Of a stretch of DNA of 64,000 nt, positions 16,208 to 25,310 are shown in pieces (positions within the stretch are counted from its first letter, which is position 1; each line of letters starts with the position of its first letter). The DNA is from a marine group bacterium Sva0996 bin134. Its GTDB lineage: Bacteria; Actinomycetota; Acidimicrobiia; Acidimicrobiales; Bin134. Position numbers and translations under genes: made by a program. The stretch lies in the NCBI GenBank assembly GCA_002239105.1, contig MPNQ01000011.1:32580-96579 (forward strand). The letters are read 5' to 3'. The notes beneath the pieces are model-generated. The model had not been told where the DNA came from. It saw only the letters and a list, made by a program, of their open reading frames with translations, and did no database searches.

Positions 16208-17518
16208 CTACTCCAATACCACCTCGTTGCAACGGGAAGGAGCCCGGGCAGGGTTGAACACCCGTGCCCTCTGGTTCGACTCTGTGCCCGAGCGGTCGGT
16301 GTTCAGATAGGCCTCGATGGCATTGGCGGTGGCTTTGGCCGCCACGCGGATGTATTCGTCAGTGGCGAAGAGCGCAGCCTCGGAACGGTTGGACAAGTAG
16401 CCGTACTCGACCAGGACCGCGGGAACATTGGGTCGGCTGATCATTCCGTAGGCGTCGCGGCCCCTGGTCGACAGTACGCGCAGCACCCCGGCATCAGCCA
16501 CGCGGCTCCACCTCACGTTGCCGAAGCCCGACAGCGCCTCGGTGATCTCCTGATGGAGCAACCCGCCGAGGCGGGCAGAGTCACTACGAACCTGCTGGGC
16601 CGACACCGACTGCACGTAGACCTCGGTGCCCGGCCGACTGCCGATGCTGAAGGTAGGTCCGTTGTGGTGAATCGAGACCAGGGCTTCAGCTCCCAGGGCG
16701 TCAGCAAACGCAGCTCGAACCGACAGTGTTGACCCGTAATGGCCGTTCCGAGTGGAGGCGGCCGGAATTCCCCTGCTCGATAGCTCGTTCAAGACCGCAT
16801 AGCTGAGGGTCAGGTTCAAGTCCCGCTCGGCCAAACCGTTGGGTCCCACTGCGCCGATGTCATAGGACCCCCCATGGCCGGGATCCACCACCACTCTCAC
16901 CCCTCGGAGGGGCAGTCCTTCACTGACCGTCGAAATCGAACCGCACGGCGTTGTCACGACAAATCTCCCCTCGTTCACCCCCAAAACGGCAACCGACACC
17001 CCGCTTGGCGTGATCAGTCCCGGCGGGGGATCGCCGTCGAGTTCCTCGGGCCGCACCGGTGCGTCAAGGGCCAAAGACAAAGGTGGCGCCGAATGGGCTT
17101 GGTCGGGGCAGCCTTCGGGGGTGATGTGCGTGTCGATTTCGAAGTCGAACCGGCAGCGATAGGTGTTCAGCAGCGCCTCTTGGACTGCGATCAGCCGGTC
17201 CCGAACCGCAATTTCTTGTGAGGTGGGCGTGCCTGCGAATTCCGCCGGCCGGGAAAACCCCTGGGTGGGATAGCCGCCGGTGCAGCCGCCGCGCACCGCC
17301 GAGACGTCGACGCCGAATTGGCAGCGATAGACATTGAGCAGCGTTTCCTGGGCGGCAATCAGGTTGTCGCGCACCGCGATGTCGTCCAGCGTGAACGCGG
17401 TATCAGAGGGGCTCTGCGCGCTTACTCCTCCCATACCGAGGGCCAGCACCAGCAGACTCGCCGACGCGGCCCGGCAGAATGGGGACAAGACGCGGGCGAA
17501 TCGCCCAGCAGGGGCCAC
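16208..17518 (-). CDS. N-acetylmuramoyl-L-alanine amidase (Amidase_3) with duplicated N-terminal module
   Basis: A 436-residue secreted cell-wall hydrolase. The signal peptide (SASLLVLALGMGGVSAQ) is followed by two copies of a module of about 25 residues of the form IAVRDxLIAxQExLLNxYRC, each followed by a second Cys within a further 10-25 residues. The Amidase_3 domain then starts at RVVVDPGHGG (zinc His), with ERDLN (Glu), VSIHHNGP (His) and LVEYGYLSN (catalytic Glu). It cleaves the amide between MurNAc and the stem peptide. GTG 17518 is chosen because TACGTT (17525-17530, minus strand) ends 6 bases upstream and the signal peptide follows directly; the frame is open to 17554. Confidence 0.87.
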   Translation of the reverse strand: MAPAGRFARVLSPFCRAASASLLVLALGMGGVSAQSPSDTAFTLDDIAVRDNLIAAQETLLNVYRCQFGVDVSAVRGGCTGGYPTQGFSRPAEFAGTPTSQEIAVRDRLIAVQEALLNTYRCRFDFEIDTHITPEGCPDQAHSAPPLSLALDAPVRPEELDGDPPPGLITPSGVSVAVLGVNEGRFVVTTPCGSISTVSEGLPLRGVRVVVDPGHGGSYDIGAVGPNGLAERDLNLTLSYAVLNELSSRGIPAASTRNGHYGSTLSVRAAFADALGAEALVSIHHNGPTFSIGSRPGTEVYVQSVSAQQVRSDSARLGGLLHQEITEALSGFGNVRWSRVADAGVLRVLSTRGRDAYGMISRPNVPAVLVEYGYLSNRSEAALFATDEYIRVAAKATANAIEAYLNTDRSGTESNQRARVFNPARAPSRCNEVVLE

Positions 17519-17578
17519 CGCAAGAACGTATAGACCAGGCTGACTACCCGCCAATCCCCTCTAGAGCCACTTCTGCCG

Positions 17579-20062
17579 TCAGCCGATGGCAATCTCTCCG
17601 GAAGAGTCGAGTGTGGCCGTTGCTGTCGCCCCCTCAGCGATGGTCCCGCTGAGGACGGCCTCGGCCAGGTGATCAGCAAGCTCACGCTGGATCACCCGCT
17701 TGAGCGGACGGGCGCCGAAGGCCGGGTCGTAGCCGTCGGCGGCCAGTTTGGCCCGAACCTCGTCGGCCACTGCCAGGTGGATGCGCCGGTTGGACAGGCG
17801 TTCTGCCAGACGATCGATTTGCAGGTCGACGATCTGGGCCAAGTGCTCGGGCTTCAGTTCGCCGAACGCCACGATGTCGTCGATGCGGTTGACGAACTCG
17901 GGGCGGAAGTACTCCTTGGGGTCAACGGCGAGGTTGGACGTCATGATCAGAACCGCATTGGTGAAATCCACCGTTCGACCCTGCCCGTCGGTCAGCCGAC
18001 CGTCGTCCAAGAGCTGCAAGAGCACATTGAACACCTCAGGGTGGGCCTTTTCGATCTCGTCCAGCAGCACCACCGCATAGGGACGCCGCCGTACCGCCTC
18101 GGTGAGCTGGCCGCCCTCGTCGAAGCCGACATAGCCGGGGGGCGCTCCGATGAGTCGGGACACGCTGTGCTTTTCCATGTACTCCGACATGTCGATGCGG
18201 ACCATGGCCCTCTCATCGTCGAACAAGAAGTCGGCCAGCGTGCGGGCCAGCTCGGTCTTGCCCACCCCGGTGGGGCCGATGAACAGGAATGATCCGATAG
18301 GGCGGTTGGGATCGGAAAGCCCGGCCCGGCTGCGGCGGATGGCCGATGCCACCAGGTGTACCGGCTCGGTCTGGCCGATGACCCGCTGGCTCAGCACCGA
18401 TTCCAGGCGCAGGAGCTTGTCGGTCTCCCCCTCCATCAGTCGGGTGACCGGCACCCCGGTCCAGCGGGACACCACTTCAGCCACATCGTCGGGGTCCACC
18501 TCCTCTTTCAGCATCTGCCGGTCGGCCTGGAGCTCTGCCAATCGCAGGTCGGCCTCTGCGATCTGGCGCTCCAGCTCGGGGAGCTTTCCGTAGCGGATTT
18601 CGGCCGCCCGCTCCAGGTCGGCCTCCCGATCCAGCGCAGTGCTCAGAGCGTCGTGCTCTTCTTTCAGCGTTCTGATCTGGCCAATGGCCTCCTTCTCCGA
18701 CTGCCAGTGGGCCTGCATCCCGGCCAGCTCCTCCCGCAGGTTGGCCAGTTCCTCTTCCAGAGCCTCCAACCGCTCGGCCGATGCCGCGTCGGACTCCTTG
18801 GCCAGCGCCACCTGCTCGATCTCGAGTTGGCGAATGCGGCGGTCCACCACGTCGATCTCGGTGGGCATGGAGTCGATCTCGATGCGGAGCATTGAGGCAG
18901 CCTCGTCCACCAGGTCGATGGCCTTGTCGGGCAGGAACCGACCGGTCACGTAGCGGTCGGAGAGCACGGCGGCCGACACCAAAGCGGCGTCTTGGATGCG
19001 GACTCCGTGGTGGACCTCGTAGCGCTCCTTCAGCCCCCGCAAGATGGCGATGGCGTCCTCCACTGACGGCTCGCCCACGTAGACCTGTTGGAAGCGGCGC
19101 TCCAGGGCGGCGTCCTTCTCGATGTGGGTGCGGAACTCGTCCAGCGTGGTGGCGCCGATCATGCGCAGCTCGCCCCGGGCCAGCATGGGCTTGATCATGT
19201 TGCCCGCATCCATGGCTCCCTCCGCGGCGCCCGCACCCACGATGGTGTGCAGCTCGTCCATGAACGTGACCACCTCGCCCTCGGCGTCGGTGATCTCTTT
19301 CAGCAAGGCCTTGAGCCGCTCCTCGAACTCACCCCGGTACTTGGCCCCGGCCACCATGGCCGACATGTCCAGCGCCACCAGCCGTTTATTCTTCAGCCCC
19401 TCGGGCACGTCCCCATCGGCGATGCGCAGGGCCAGGCCCTCCACGATGGCGGTCTTGCCCACCCCGGGCTCGCCGATCAGCACCGGGTTGTTCTTGGTGC
19501 GGCGGCTCAGCACCTGGATGGTGCGGCGGATCTCCTCGTCCCGTCCGATCACCGGGTCGAGCTTGCCGTCCCGGGCCAGGTCGGTGAGGTCCCGCCCGTA
19601 CTTTTCCAGCGCCTGGTAGGAGTCCTCTGGGGTGGTCGAGGTCACCCGATGGGATCCCCGCACTTCGGCCAGTGCCTCCAGCAATCGATTGCGGCCCACA
19701 CCCACCCGATCGGCCATGGCCAACAGCAGGTGCTCGGTGGACAGGTACTCGTCGCCCAGCTCGGTGCGGGCGGCGTCGGCGGTCTCCATGGACTTGACCA
19801 GATCCCGGGCGGTGCGCACCTCGGTGCCGTAGGCCGACGGCAGCTGGCTGAGCGCGGCCTCCAGCTGGGCCCGCAAATCGGGCAGTGCCACTCCGGTGCG
19901 CTGCAATACCGGCAGCACCACCCCGTCGGCCTGGCCGATCAATGCCAGCAGAAGATGGTCAGCGGTCACCTCGGGATGGCTCTTCGACTGGGCCATTGCG
20001 GTGGCATCGTTGAATGCCTCCCTGGTCTTCAGCGTCCACCGGTTGGGGTCAAGCATCGACAT
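17579..20062 (-). CDS. clpB: ATP-dependent disaggregase ClpB
   Basis: An 827-residue Hsp104/ClpB chaperone that, with DnaK, pulls proteins from aggregates. It has an N-domain with double Clp_N repeat (residues 1-140), NBD1 with Walker A GEPGVGKT (197-204) and [12 protein letters not shown], a long coiled-coil middle domain (roughly 395-510), and NBD2 with [36 protein letters not shown] and TSNL. It is slightly short. The stretch between TSNL and [10 protein letters not shown] in NBD2 is only 8 residues, shorter than in other ClpBs I know. A HAIR-type inverted repeat lies 52 bp upstream, implying HspR heat-shock control. Confidence 0.95.
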   Translation of the reverse strand: MSMLDPNRWTLKTREAFNDATAMAQSKSHPEVTADHLLLALIGQADGVVLPVLQRTGVALPDLRAQLEAALSQLPSAYGTEVRTARDLVKSMETADAARTELGDEYLSTEHLLLAMADRVGVGRNRLLEALAEVRGSHRVTSTTPEDSYQALEKYGRDLTDLARDGKLDPVIGRDEEIRRTIQVLSRRTKNNPVLIGEPGVGKTAIVEGLALRIADGDVPEGLKNKRLVALDMSAMVAGAKYRGEFEERLKALLKEITDAEGEVVTFMDELHTIVGAGAAEGAMDAGNMIKPMLARGELRMIGATTLDEFRTHIEKDAALERRFQQVYVGEPSVEDAIAILRGLKERYEVHHGVRIQDAALVSAAVLSDRYVTGRFLPDKAIDLVDEAASMLRIEIDSMPTEIDVVDRRIRQLEIEQVALAKESDAASAERLEALEEELANLREELAGMQAHWQSEKEAIGQIRTLKEEHDALSTALDREADLERAAEIRYGKLPELERQIAEADLRLAELQADRQMLKEEVDPDDVAEVVSRWTGVPVTRLMEGETDKLLRLESVLSQRVIGQTEPVHLVASAIRRSRAGLSDPNRPIGSFLFIGPTGVGKTELARTLADFLFDDERAMVRIDMSEYMEKHSVSRLIGAPPGYVGFDEGGQLTEAVRRRPYAVVLLDEIEKAHPEVFNVLLQLLDDGRLTDGQGRTVDFTNAVLIMTSNLAVDPKEYFRPEFVNRIDDIVAFGELKPEHLAQIVDLQIDRLAERLSNRRIHLAVADEVRAKLAADGYDPAFGARPLKRVIQRELADHLAEAVLSGTIAEGATATATLDSSGEIAIG

Positions 20063-20113
20063 GCACCTCGTTTTGCCTCAATTCTGTCGTTCCTCTATGA
20101 ATAACCGCCAAAA

Positions 20114-20134
20114 GTTGAGGGTATTCCACTCAAT
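20114..20134 (-). promoter_or_regulatory. HAIR element (HspR operator) upstream of clpB
   Basis: The plus strand reads GTTGAGG-N7-ACTCAAT. The HspR-associated inverted repeat consensus in actinobacteria is CTTGAGT-N7-ACTCAAG, so the spacing and 11 of 14 arm positions agree. It is placed 52 bp before the clpB start and overlaps the TGA stop (20130-20132) of the upstream MFS gene. Confidence 0.72.
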
Positions 20135-21476
20135 TTTCCTTCGGGCGGGTAACCACGCCTAGCGCGGCAAATCCGGCCAGCCCAACCATCACTGCCATCA
20201 CCACATAGAACGTGTCGTAGTTGGCCACCTCGTCTCCCAGCATGGCCACCCCGATGGCCACTCCGACAGATCCTCCGATGCGGATGAGAGTTTGAACTGT
20301 CCCCGCCGCCAGTCCCAGCTGGCTGGGGGCAAGCCCGTAGGCAATGGCGCTGTTGGCCCCGGGGAACGCCGTTCCCACACCCACGCCTATGAACGCCGCA
20401 GCCGGGAACCACACCAGGCCCAGCTCACGCTCCACCCCGGCCATCAAGGCCAGCCATAGGCACCCGGCGGTCATGCAGGCCGCGGCGGGCACCATCACCA
20501 CCCGGTGGCCGTACCTCTCCATCCATCGGCCGGTGAGATAGCCCACCGTCATGGGCGCGGCGGTGAGCGGGGTCAACAGCACCCCGGCCGCCAGCGTGGA
20601 GTATCCCCACGGCCCCCGCAGAAACTGCACCAGGGAGAAGAAGACCCCAAAGAACGACGCCCCGATCAGCACCGCCGCCACCGAGGTGGACGCAAACACC
20701 CGATGGCGGAACATGTCCAAATCGATGACCGGCGACGGATGCCTTCGACAGCGGACCAAGAACACCGCCAGCAGAATGACGGCGGCCGCAAACGCCCCGA
20801 TTACCCGGAAATCATCCAGTCCCCACTCGTTCAGCTGGGCGATGCCCAGAACCAGCGCGGCGGTGCCCAGTCCGGCCAAGACCACCCCGATCAGATCGGG
20901 CAGTTCGGCAGATTCGTCCTTTTCTGATTCAGGAATGAGGCTCCGGCGCACCAGCACCACCACTCCCGCCGGGACAGCCAGGAAGAACGCCGCCCGCCAA
21001 GAGCCGAACTCGATGATCAGCCCTCCCAGTGTGGGGGCCAGTGAAGCCGCCACCCCGGCCACCGTGGCCCACACTCCCACCGCAACGGCCCGCCTCTGGG
21101 GGCCGAGGGCCGACATGACCAGGGCCAGTCCCGAGGTGATGAGGCTGGCGCCGCCGAAGGCTTGAAAACATCGGGCCGCAATCATGACCGGGACATTGGG
21201 GGCGAGCCCCACCGCGGCCGAGCCGGTGGCAAAGATGGTGATGGCCCACATGAACACCGCCCGGTGACCGACGCGGTCGGCCAGACGTCCCGCCGGAATG
21301 AGCAGGGCCGCCACCATGATGTTGTAGGCGTTTATCACCCATGACACCTGGGTGGGCGGAGTACCGCTGAACGTGTCGGTTATCTCCGGGTAGGCCACGA
21401 ACATCAACGTGACGTCCAACGTGCTCGTGGCGGAGGCCAGCGAAACCAACCACAAGGCCTTCCATTCCCGACTCAC
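20130..21476 (-). CDS. MFS transporter, DHA2 (EmrB/QacA) drug-exporter family
   Basis: About 448 residues with many transmembrane helices, in the 14-helix style of DHA2 exporters. Signature pieces: ATSTLDVTLMFVAYPEI at helix 1, QVSWVINAYNIMVAALLIPAGRLADRVGHR (motif A), and GVAASLAPTLGGLIIEFGSWRAAFFLAVPAG (motif C region). It probably exports a small toxic or metabolic compound by proton antiport. GTG 21476 gives a sensible N-terminus (VSREWKALW). The open frame to 21788 is antisense to the next gene and is rejected. Its stop lies within the clpB HAIR element. Confidence 0.87.
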   Translation of the reverse strand: MSREWKALWLVSLASATSTLDVTLMFVAYPEITDTFSGTPPTQVSWVINAYNIMVAALLIPAGRLADRVGHRAVFMWAITIFATGSAAVGLAPNVPVMIAARCFQAFGGASLITSGLALVMSALGPQRRAVAVGVWATVAGVAASLAPTLGGLIIEFGSWRAAFFLAVPAGVVVLVRRSLIPESEKDESAELPDLIGVVLAGLGTAALVLGIAQLNEWGLDDFRVIGAFAAAVILLAVFLVRCRRHPSPVIDLDMFRHRVFASTSVAAVLIGASFFGVFFSLVQFLRGPWGYSTLAAGVLLTPLTAAPMTVGYLTGRWMERYGHRVVMVPAAACMTAGCLWLALMAGVERELGLVWFPAAAFIGVGVGTAFPGANSAIAYGLAPSQLGLAAGTVQTLIRIGGSVGVAIGVAMLGDEVANYDTFYVVMAVMVGLAGFAALGVVTRPKEN

Positions 21477-21484
21477 TGGCCACG

Positions 21485-21494
21485 ACGGTACTCT
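21485..21494. promoter_or_regulatory. Bidirectional overlapping -10 boxes, 24-bp divergent intergenic region
   Basis: Plus-strand TACTCT (21489-21494) is 6 bases before ATG 21501. Minus-strand TACCGT (21490-21485) is 8 bases before GTG 21476. They share the TA at 21489-21490, as in the divergent regions at 1679 and 15804. Confidence 0.5.
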
Positions 21495-21500
21495 CAGGCC

Positions 21501-22418
21501 ATGGACACCACGCCCGTCATCATCGAAGTGGCCCTGAACGGCACCACCACCCGGGACCGCAACCCCCATGTGCCCATCAGCCGAGAGGAGCTGATCGACG
21601 AGGGCCTGGCCTGTATCGAGGCCGGGGCCACCATCGTCCACTGCCACATCGCCAACATGCGGGTACCCGCTGAAGAGGCCGCCGCCGAGTACCGGGCCAC
21701 CTTCGAACCGTGGATAGCCGCGGACCCCGACGTGCTGGTGCTGCCCACGCTGGGTTGGGGCCAGAACATGGCCGAGAAGCTCGGCCACTTGGACTACCTG
21801 GCCGAGGGCGGATTGCAGCGGCTTGGGTTCATCGACCCTGGCTCCATGATCTTGGGCAAGGCCGGGGCCAATGGGCTGCCCGATCCCAACAGCTTTGTCT
21901 ATGTCAACTCGTTCGCCGACATGGAAGTGGCCATCGAACAGTGCAACCGGCTGGGCCTAGGCATGCACTTCGCAATCTTCGAGCCCGGCTTCCTCCGCAA
22001 CGTGCTGTCGTACTGGCGCTACGGCCAGCTCACTCCAGGTTCGTTCGTGAAGTTCTACTTCGGCGGGCCGGGCGGCTACTTCGCTATCGGCGACAGCGTC
22101 AGCTTCGGTCTGCCTCCCACCGAGAAGGCGCTGGACGCCTATCTGGAGATGCTGGAACTGGTCGGCTGCGACCTGCCCTGGTTCGCCGCGGTGGTGGGCG
22201 GCGACCTCATCGAATCCCCGATCCCCCAGCTCACTCTGGAACGCGGCGGCCACCTCCGAGTAGGCCACGAGGACTACGCCGGCGATCGCCCCCGACCCAA
22301 CCACGTCTTGGTAGCCGAGGTCGCCGCGCTGGCAAGTGAGATGGGCCGCCCCGTGGCCACCTCCACCCAAGCCGTAGAGATCCTCGGCCTCCCCACCCGC
22401 CAAACCGCCGGCGTCTAG
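21501..22418 (+). CDS. BKACE family beta-keto acid cleavage enzyme (DUF849)
   Basis: A 305-residue TIM-barrel enzyme of the BKACE family, which condenses a beta-keto acid with acetyl-CoA and cleaves it to acetoacetate and a new CoA ester. It opens with IIEVALNGTTTRDRNPHVPIS. The zinc-binding VHCHI motif lies near residue 50, followed by LPTLGWG and the late VGGDLIESPIPQL-type region with RVGHEDY. These match known DUF849 landmarks. The natural keto acid cannot be inferred. It is leaderless from TACTCT. Its closeness to acyl-CoA dehydrogenase-like and amidohydrolase genes suggests a degradative role. Confidence 0.87.
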   Translation: MDTTPVIIEVALNGTTTRDRNPHVPISREELIDEGLACIEAGATIVHCHIANMRVPAEEAAAEYRATFEPWIAADPDVLVLPTLGWGQNMAEKLGHLDYLAEGGLQRLGFIDPGSMILGKAGANGLPDPNSFVYVNSFADMEVAIEQCNRLGLGMHFAIFEPGFLRNVLSYWRYGQLTPGSFVKFYFGGPGGYFAIGDSVSFGLPPTEKALDAYLEMLELVGCDLPWFAAVVGGDLIESPIPQLTLERGGHLRVGHEDYAGDRPRPNHVLVAEVAALASEMGRPVATSTQAVEILGLPTRQTAGV

Positions 22419-22430
22419 CCAGGAGCGGGT

Positions 22431-22850
22431 CTAGCGGTCAAAGCTGGACGGGTCGATTCGGGCTCTGCCCCGCTTGGTCTCGGCTCGGCGGCGCTTTTCG
22501 TCGAGACGGCGCGCGCGCCCCCGCCGTGTCGGGCGGGTCGCCGTGCGGGGCTTGGCGGTTACCAGCCCGCTGCGAAGGCGCTCCTCCAGTCGGTCGAGGG
22601 CAATCTCGCGGTTGCGAGCCTGCGATCGGGTGTCGTCAACCACCACTCGCAATTCGTCGCCCAGCCGGTCGATCAGCTGCTGGCGGACTTCGGGAGCCAT
22701 GTCGCCAGCCGCGCCAAGATCGATCGTCGCCTCGACCCGGGTATTCGCCCGATTGGCATGCTGGCCCCCCGGTCCACCCGAAGGATCAAAGCGCCAGGCG
22801 ATCGCCGACACCGGCACCGTCCCGCCCGAAAACGAGAGCACCCGGTCCAC
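22431..22850 (-). CDS. arfB: ArfB-type alternative ribosome-rescue factor (GGQ peptidyl-tRNA hydrolase)
   Basis: From GTG 22850 the protein is 139 residues, close to the usual ArfB length. It has the catalytic FDPSGGPGGQHANRANTRVE block (GGQ), a central helix with DTRSQARNREIALDRLEERL, and a very basic tail (RPTRRGRARRLDEKRRRAETKRGRAR) that in ArfB inserts into the empty mRNA channel of stalled ribosomes. The frame extends to ATG 22928, but that would overlap the divergent gene's start codon. TAGGGT (22858-22863, minus strand), 7 bases before GTG 22850, supports the short form. Confidence 0.87.
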   Translation of the reverse strand: MDRVLSFSGGTVPVSAIAWRFDPSGGPGGQHANRANTRVEATIDLGAAGDMAPEVRQQLIDRLGDELRVVVDDTRSQARNREIALDRLEERLRSGLVTAKPRTATRPTRRGRARRLDEKRRRAETKRGRARIDPSSFDR

Positions 22851-22857
22851 CCCTTCG

Positions 22858-22920
22858 ACCCTACAGGCAAGTGCCGAGCGCTCTGCGGGTTCCCCTGCGC
22901 CGGTGCTGGCTTCTAGGGTT
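22858..22920. promoter_or_regulatory. Divergent leaderless promoters of arfB and the flavoprotein gene
   Basis: TAGGGT on the minus strand (22863-22858) lies 7 bases before GTG 22850. TAGGGT on the plus strand (22915-22920) lies 6 bases before ATG 22927. Both genes otherwise lack a Shine-Dalgarno. Confidence 0.45.
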
Positions 22921-22926
22921 TGAGGC

Positions 22927-24063
22927 ATGGCCAGCGTTTACCTAGATCGTGCTCGGGAACTGCGCTCGTTGATCGACGAGAACGCAGCCAAGACCGACGG
23001 GCTGCCCATCCCCCAGGAGACGGTCAATGCATTGGAGGATGCTGAGCTGCACAAGGTGATGGTGCCGGACGCGGTGGGCGGGCTCGAGTTGCCGGTCAAC
23101 GAGTGCATCGACATTTGGACCGAGATCTCCCGAGCCGACGGCTCGGTGGGTTGGTGCCTGATGGCCAGTTGTGCGGCCACCGCTTACTTCGCAGCTTGGT
23201 GCCCCGATGAGCACATCAACCGCATGTTCTCCGACGGGGTCCCCATGTCGGCCGGGCAATTCGCCCCCAACGGCACCGCCACCCCCGACGGCGACGGCTT
23301 CCGCCTCAACGGCCGCTACTCGTTCGGCAGCGGCATCAACCACGCCCAGTGGGCCGGCGCCGGAGTATTCACCGAGGAGCCTGAGGGCGTCGACCCCCGC
23401 TTCCTGTTCGCCATCTACCCGGTGGAGAAGGCCCAGATCACCGGCAATTGGGATGTGATGGGCCTCCAGGCCACGGCCAGCTACGACTACACCCTCGAAG
23501 ACGTCTATGTGCCAGCCATCTCCACCTTCGACATGTTCGACCTCACCGTGTACCGGGGCGGACCCCTCTACAAACTGGGCGTGATGCCGCTCACCGCCGC
23601 CGGCCACGCCGGATTCGCCATCGGAGTGGTGCAGCGGGGGCTCGACGAACTGCTCTCGGTGGCCCGCTCCAAGCACCGCATGGGCGACGCCACCCCCCTG
23701 GCCCAAAACGACCGCTTCGTCTACGAGATCGGGGAGTTGGAGTCCCGCTTCCGGGCCGCCAAGGGCTGGCTCCACGAGACCTTTGCCACTGCCGAGCGCA
23801 ACGTGGTGGAGACCGGCATCGTCGACCCTATGGACGTCATCCTCACCCGCCAGGCCACCGTGTTCGTCACCCAGGAGGGCGCCGATATCCTCCGCCGGGC
23901 CTACCTGCTAGCCGGCACCGATGCCCTGCGATCCGGCGGCCTCCAGCGGGCCTTCCGCGACATCCACGCCGGTACCCAACACGTCTTCGCCGGCTCCGGC
24001 CCCGCCCTAGAACTCGGCCGCGCCCTCCTAGACGCCGCCCCCGACAACCCCCTCGACGCCTGA
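22927..24063 (+). CDS. Acyl-CoA dehydrogenase-fold flavoprotein (group D monooxygenase-like)
   Basis: A 378-residue protein with acyl-CoA dehydrogenase architecture: helical N-domain with LHKVMVPDAVGGLELPVNECIDIW, middle beta domain with DGDGFRLNGRYSFGSGINHAQW and WDVMGLQATASYDYTLEDVYVP, and a C-terminal helical domain with RAYLLAGTDALRSGGLQRAFRDIHAGTQH. The latter resembles HsaA/HpaB-like group D flavin monooxygenases more than beta-oxidation dehydrogenases. It probably hydroxylates an aromatic or cyclic substrate with a reduced flavin partner not seen nearby. A 19-bp duplication follows its stop, then the amidohydrolase gene 44 bp downstream. Confidence 0.83.
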   Translation: MASVYLDRARELRSLIDENAAKTDGLPIPQETVNALEDAELHKVMVPDAVGGLELPVNECIDIWTEISRADGSVGWCLMASCAATAYFAAWCPDEHINRMFSDGVPMSAGQFAPNGTATPDGDGFRLNGRYSFGSGINHAQWAGAGVFTEEPEGVDPRFLFAIYPVEKAQITGNWDVMGLQATASYDYTLEDVYVPAISTFDMFDLTVYRGGPLYKLGVMPLTAAGHAGFAIGVVQRGLDELLSVARSKHRMGDATPLAQNDRFVYEIGELESRFRAAKGWLHETFATAERNVVETGIVDPMDVILTRQATVFVTQEGADILRRAYLLAGTDALRSGGLQRAFRDIHAGTQHVFAGSGPALELGRALLDAAPDNPLDA

Positions 24064-24098
24064 GAGCCCACAGAAAGCCTGAGAGCCCAAAGAAAGAA
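24061..24098 (+). repeat. 19-bp tandem duplication at a gene junction
   Basis: TGAGAGCCCACAGAAAGCC (24061-24079) is followed directly by TGAGAGCCCAAAGAAAGAA (24080-24098). The first copy includes the stop of the flavoprotein gene. The second leads into the Shine-Dalgarno (AAAGAAGGAAA) of the amidohydrolase, so the duplication sets the junction spacing. Confidence 0.75.
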
Positions 24099-24107
24099 GG
24101 AAATCCC

Positions 24108-25277
24108 ATGAGCACTGATCTGTTCGAGCGGTTCAAGGTGATCGATGTGGACACGCACCTGACCGAGCCGCCGGATGTGTGGACGGCGAGGATGCCGGCC
24201 AGCTTGCACGACAAGGTGCCCCATATCGAGCGGGTCGATGGGCGGGACACCTGGATGGTGAGCGGGGAGTCGCTGGGTTCGCCGGGCTACTACTCCATGG
24301 CCGGGTTCGACGGGCTCATGCCGCTGAAGATCCCCGAGACCTACGACGAGATCGCCCCTTCGATGTATGACGCCAACGCTCGGCTGGAGTTCATGGACAG
24401 CCAGAGCATCTGGGCTCAGATCCTGTATCCCAACGTGGGCGGATTCGGCAACGGCTACTTCCTGCGCCTCGGCGACCGGGAGGTGGTAGCCCAGTGCGTG
24501 GCCGCCTACAACGACTTCTTGTGCGACTGGACCTCTGCCGCCCCCGACCGGCTCATCCCCATCACTGCGGTGCCGTTCTGGGACATCGACCTGTCGTTGG
24601 CCGAGATCGAACGGTGCGCGGCGTTGGGCCACCGGGCCATCAACTTCTGCAACCAGCCCCAGGACTACGGCCAGCCCCCGCTGGGCCACCAGCACTGGGA
24701 CCCCATCTGGGCGCTGGCCCAGGAAGCCAGCCTGGCGGTTAGCTTCCACGTTGGCGGCGGAAACATGGGCACCCTCATGGCCGACGAGGCCGAGATGGGG
24801 TGGATGACCAACTTCGCCAAAATCTCGTCGCTCATCTTCTTGGACAACATGCGCTGCATCGCCGATCTGATCTTCGGCGGGGTGTGCCACCGTTTCCCCG
24901 ATCTGCAACTGGTGTCGGTGGAGAGCGGAGCCGGCTGGATTCCCCCGGCCCTAGAGGCGTTCGACTGGCAGTGGCGCAATGGCGGCGTCCATCTGGAGCA
25001 CCCCGAGTACGACCTGCTGCCCAGCGAGTACTTCGAGCGCCAGATCTACGGCTGCTTCTGGTTTGAACAGGCCGGTGCGGTGAACGCCATCGAACGGTTT
25101 CCAAACAACATCCTCTACGAAACCGACTTTCCCCATCCCACCTGCCAGCACCCTGGCCCCGCCACCCCGGCGCAATATCCCCGGGACTACGCCGAGGGCG
25201 CCCTCGGAGGTTTAGGCGACGATCTGCTGGCCAAGGTCCTCCACGACAACGCCGCCCGCGTCTACCGCCTGGACTGA
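24108..25277 (+). CDS. Amidohydrolase_2 family metal-dependent hydrolase/decarboxylase (ACMSD-like)
   Basis: 389 residues. The N-terminus has KVIDVDTHLTEPPDVWTARM, which supplies a D-x-H metal site. SFHVGGG gives a later His, FPDLQLVSVESGAGWIP is a family signature, and YETDFPHP has the metal Asp. Relatives include ACMSD and gamma-resorcylate decarboxylases acting on ring-cleavage or aromatic acids. ATG 24108 is set by AAAGAAGGAAA. The preceding flavoprotein and nearby BKACE make an aromatic or cyclic compound degradation step plausible. Confidence 0.87.
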   Translation: MSTDLFERFKVIDVDTHLTEPPDVWTARMPASLHDKVPHIERVDGRDTWMVSGESLGSPGYYSMAGFDGLMPLKIPETYDEIAPSMYDANARLEFMDSQSIWAQILYPNVGGFGNGYFLRLGDREVVAQCVAAYNDFLCDWTSAAPDRLIPITAVPFWDIDLSLAEIERCAALGHRAINFCNQPQDYGQPPLGHQHWDPIWALAQEASLAVSFHVGGGNMGTLMADEAEMGWMTNFAKISSLIFLDNMRCIADLIFGGVCHRFPDLQLVSVESGAGWIPPALEAFDWQWRNGGVHLEHPEYDLLPSEYFERQIYGCFWFEQAGAVNAIERFPNNILYETDFPHPTCQHPGPATPAQYPRDYAEGALGGLGDDLLAKVLHDNAARVYRLD

Positions 25278-25310
25278 CTCAAACCCCAAACCCGCCGGTA
25301 CGCTGAGCCG

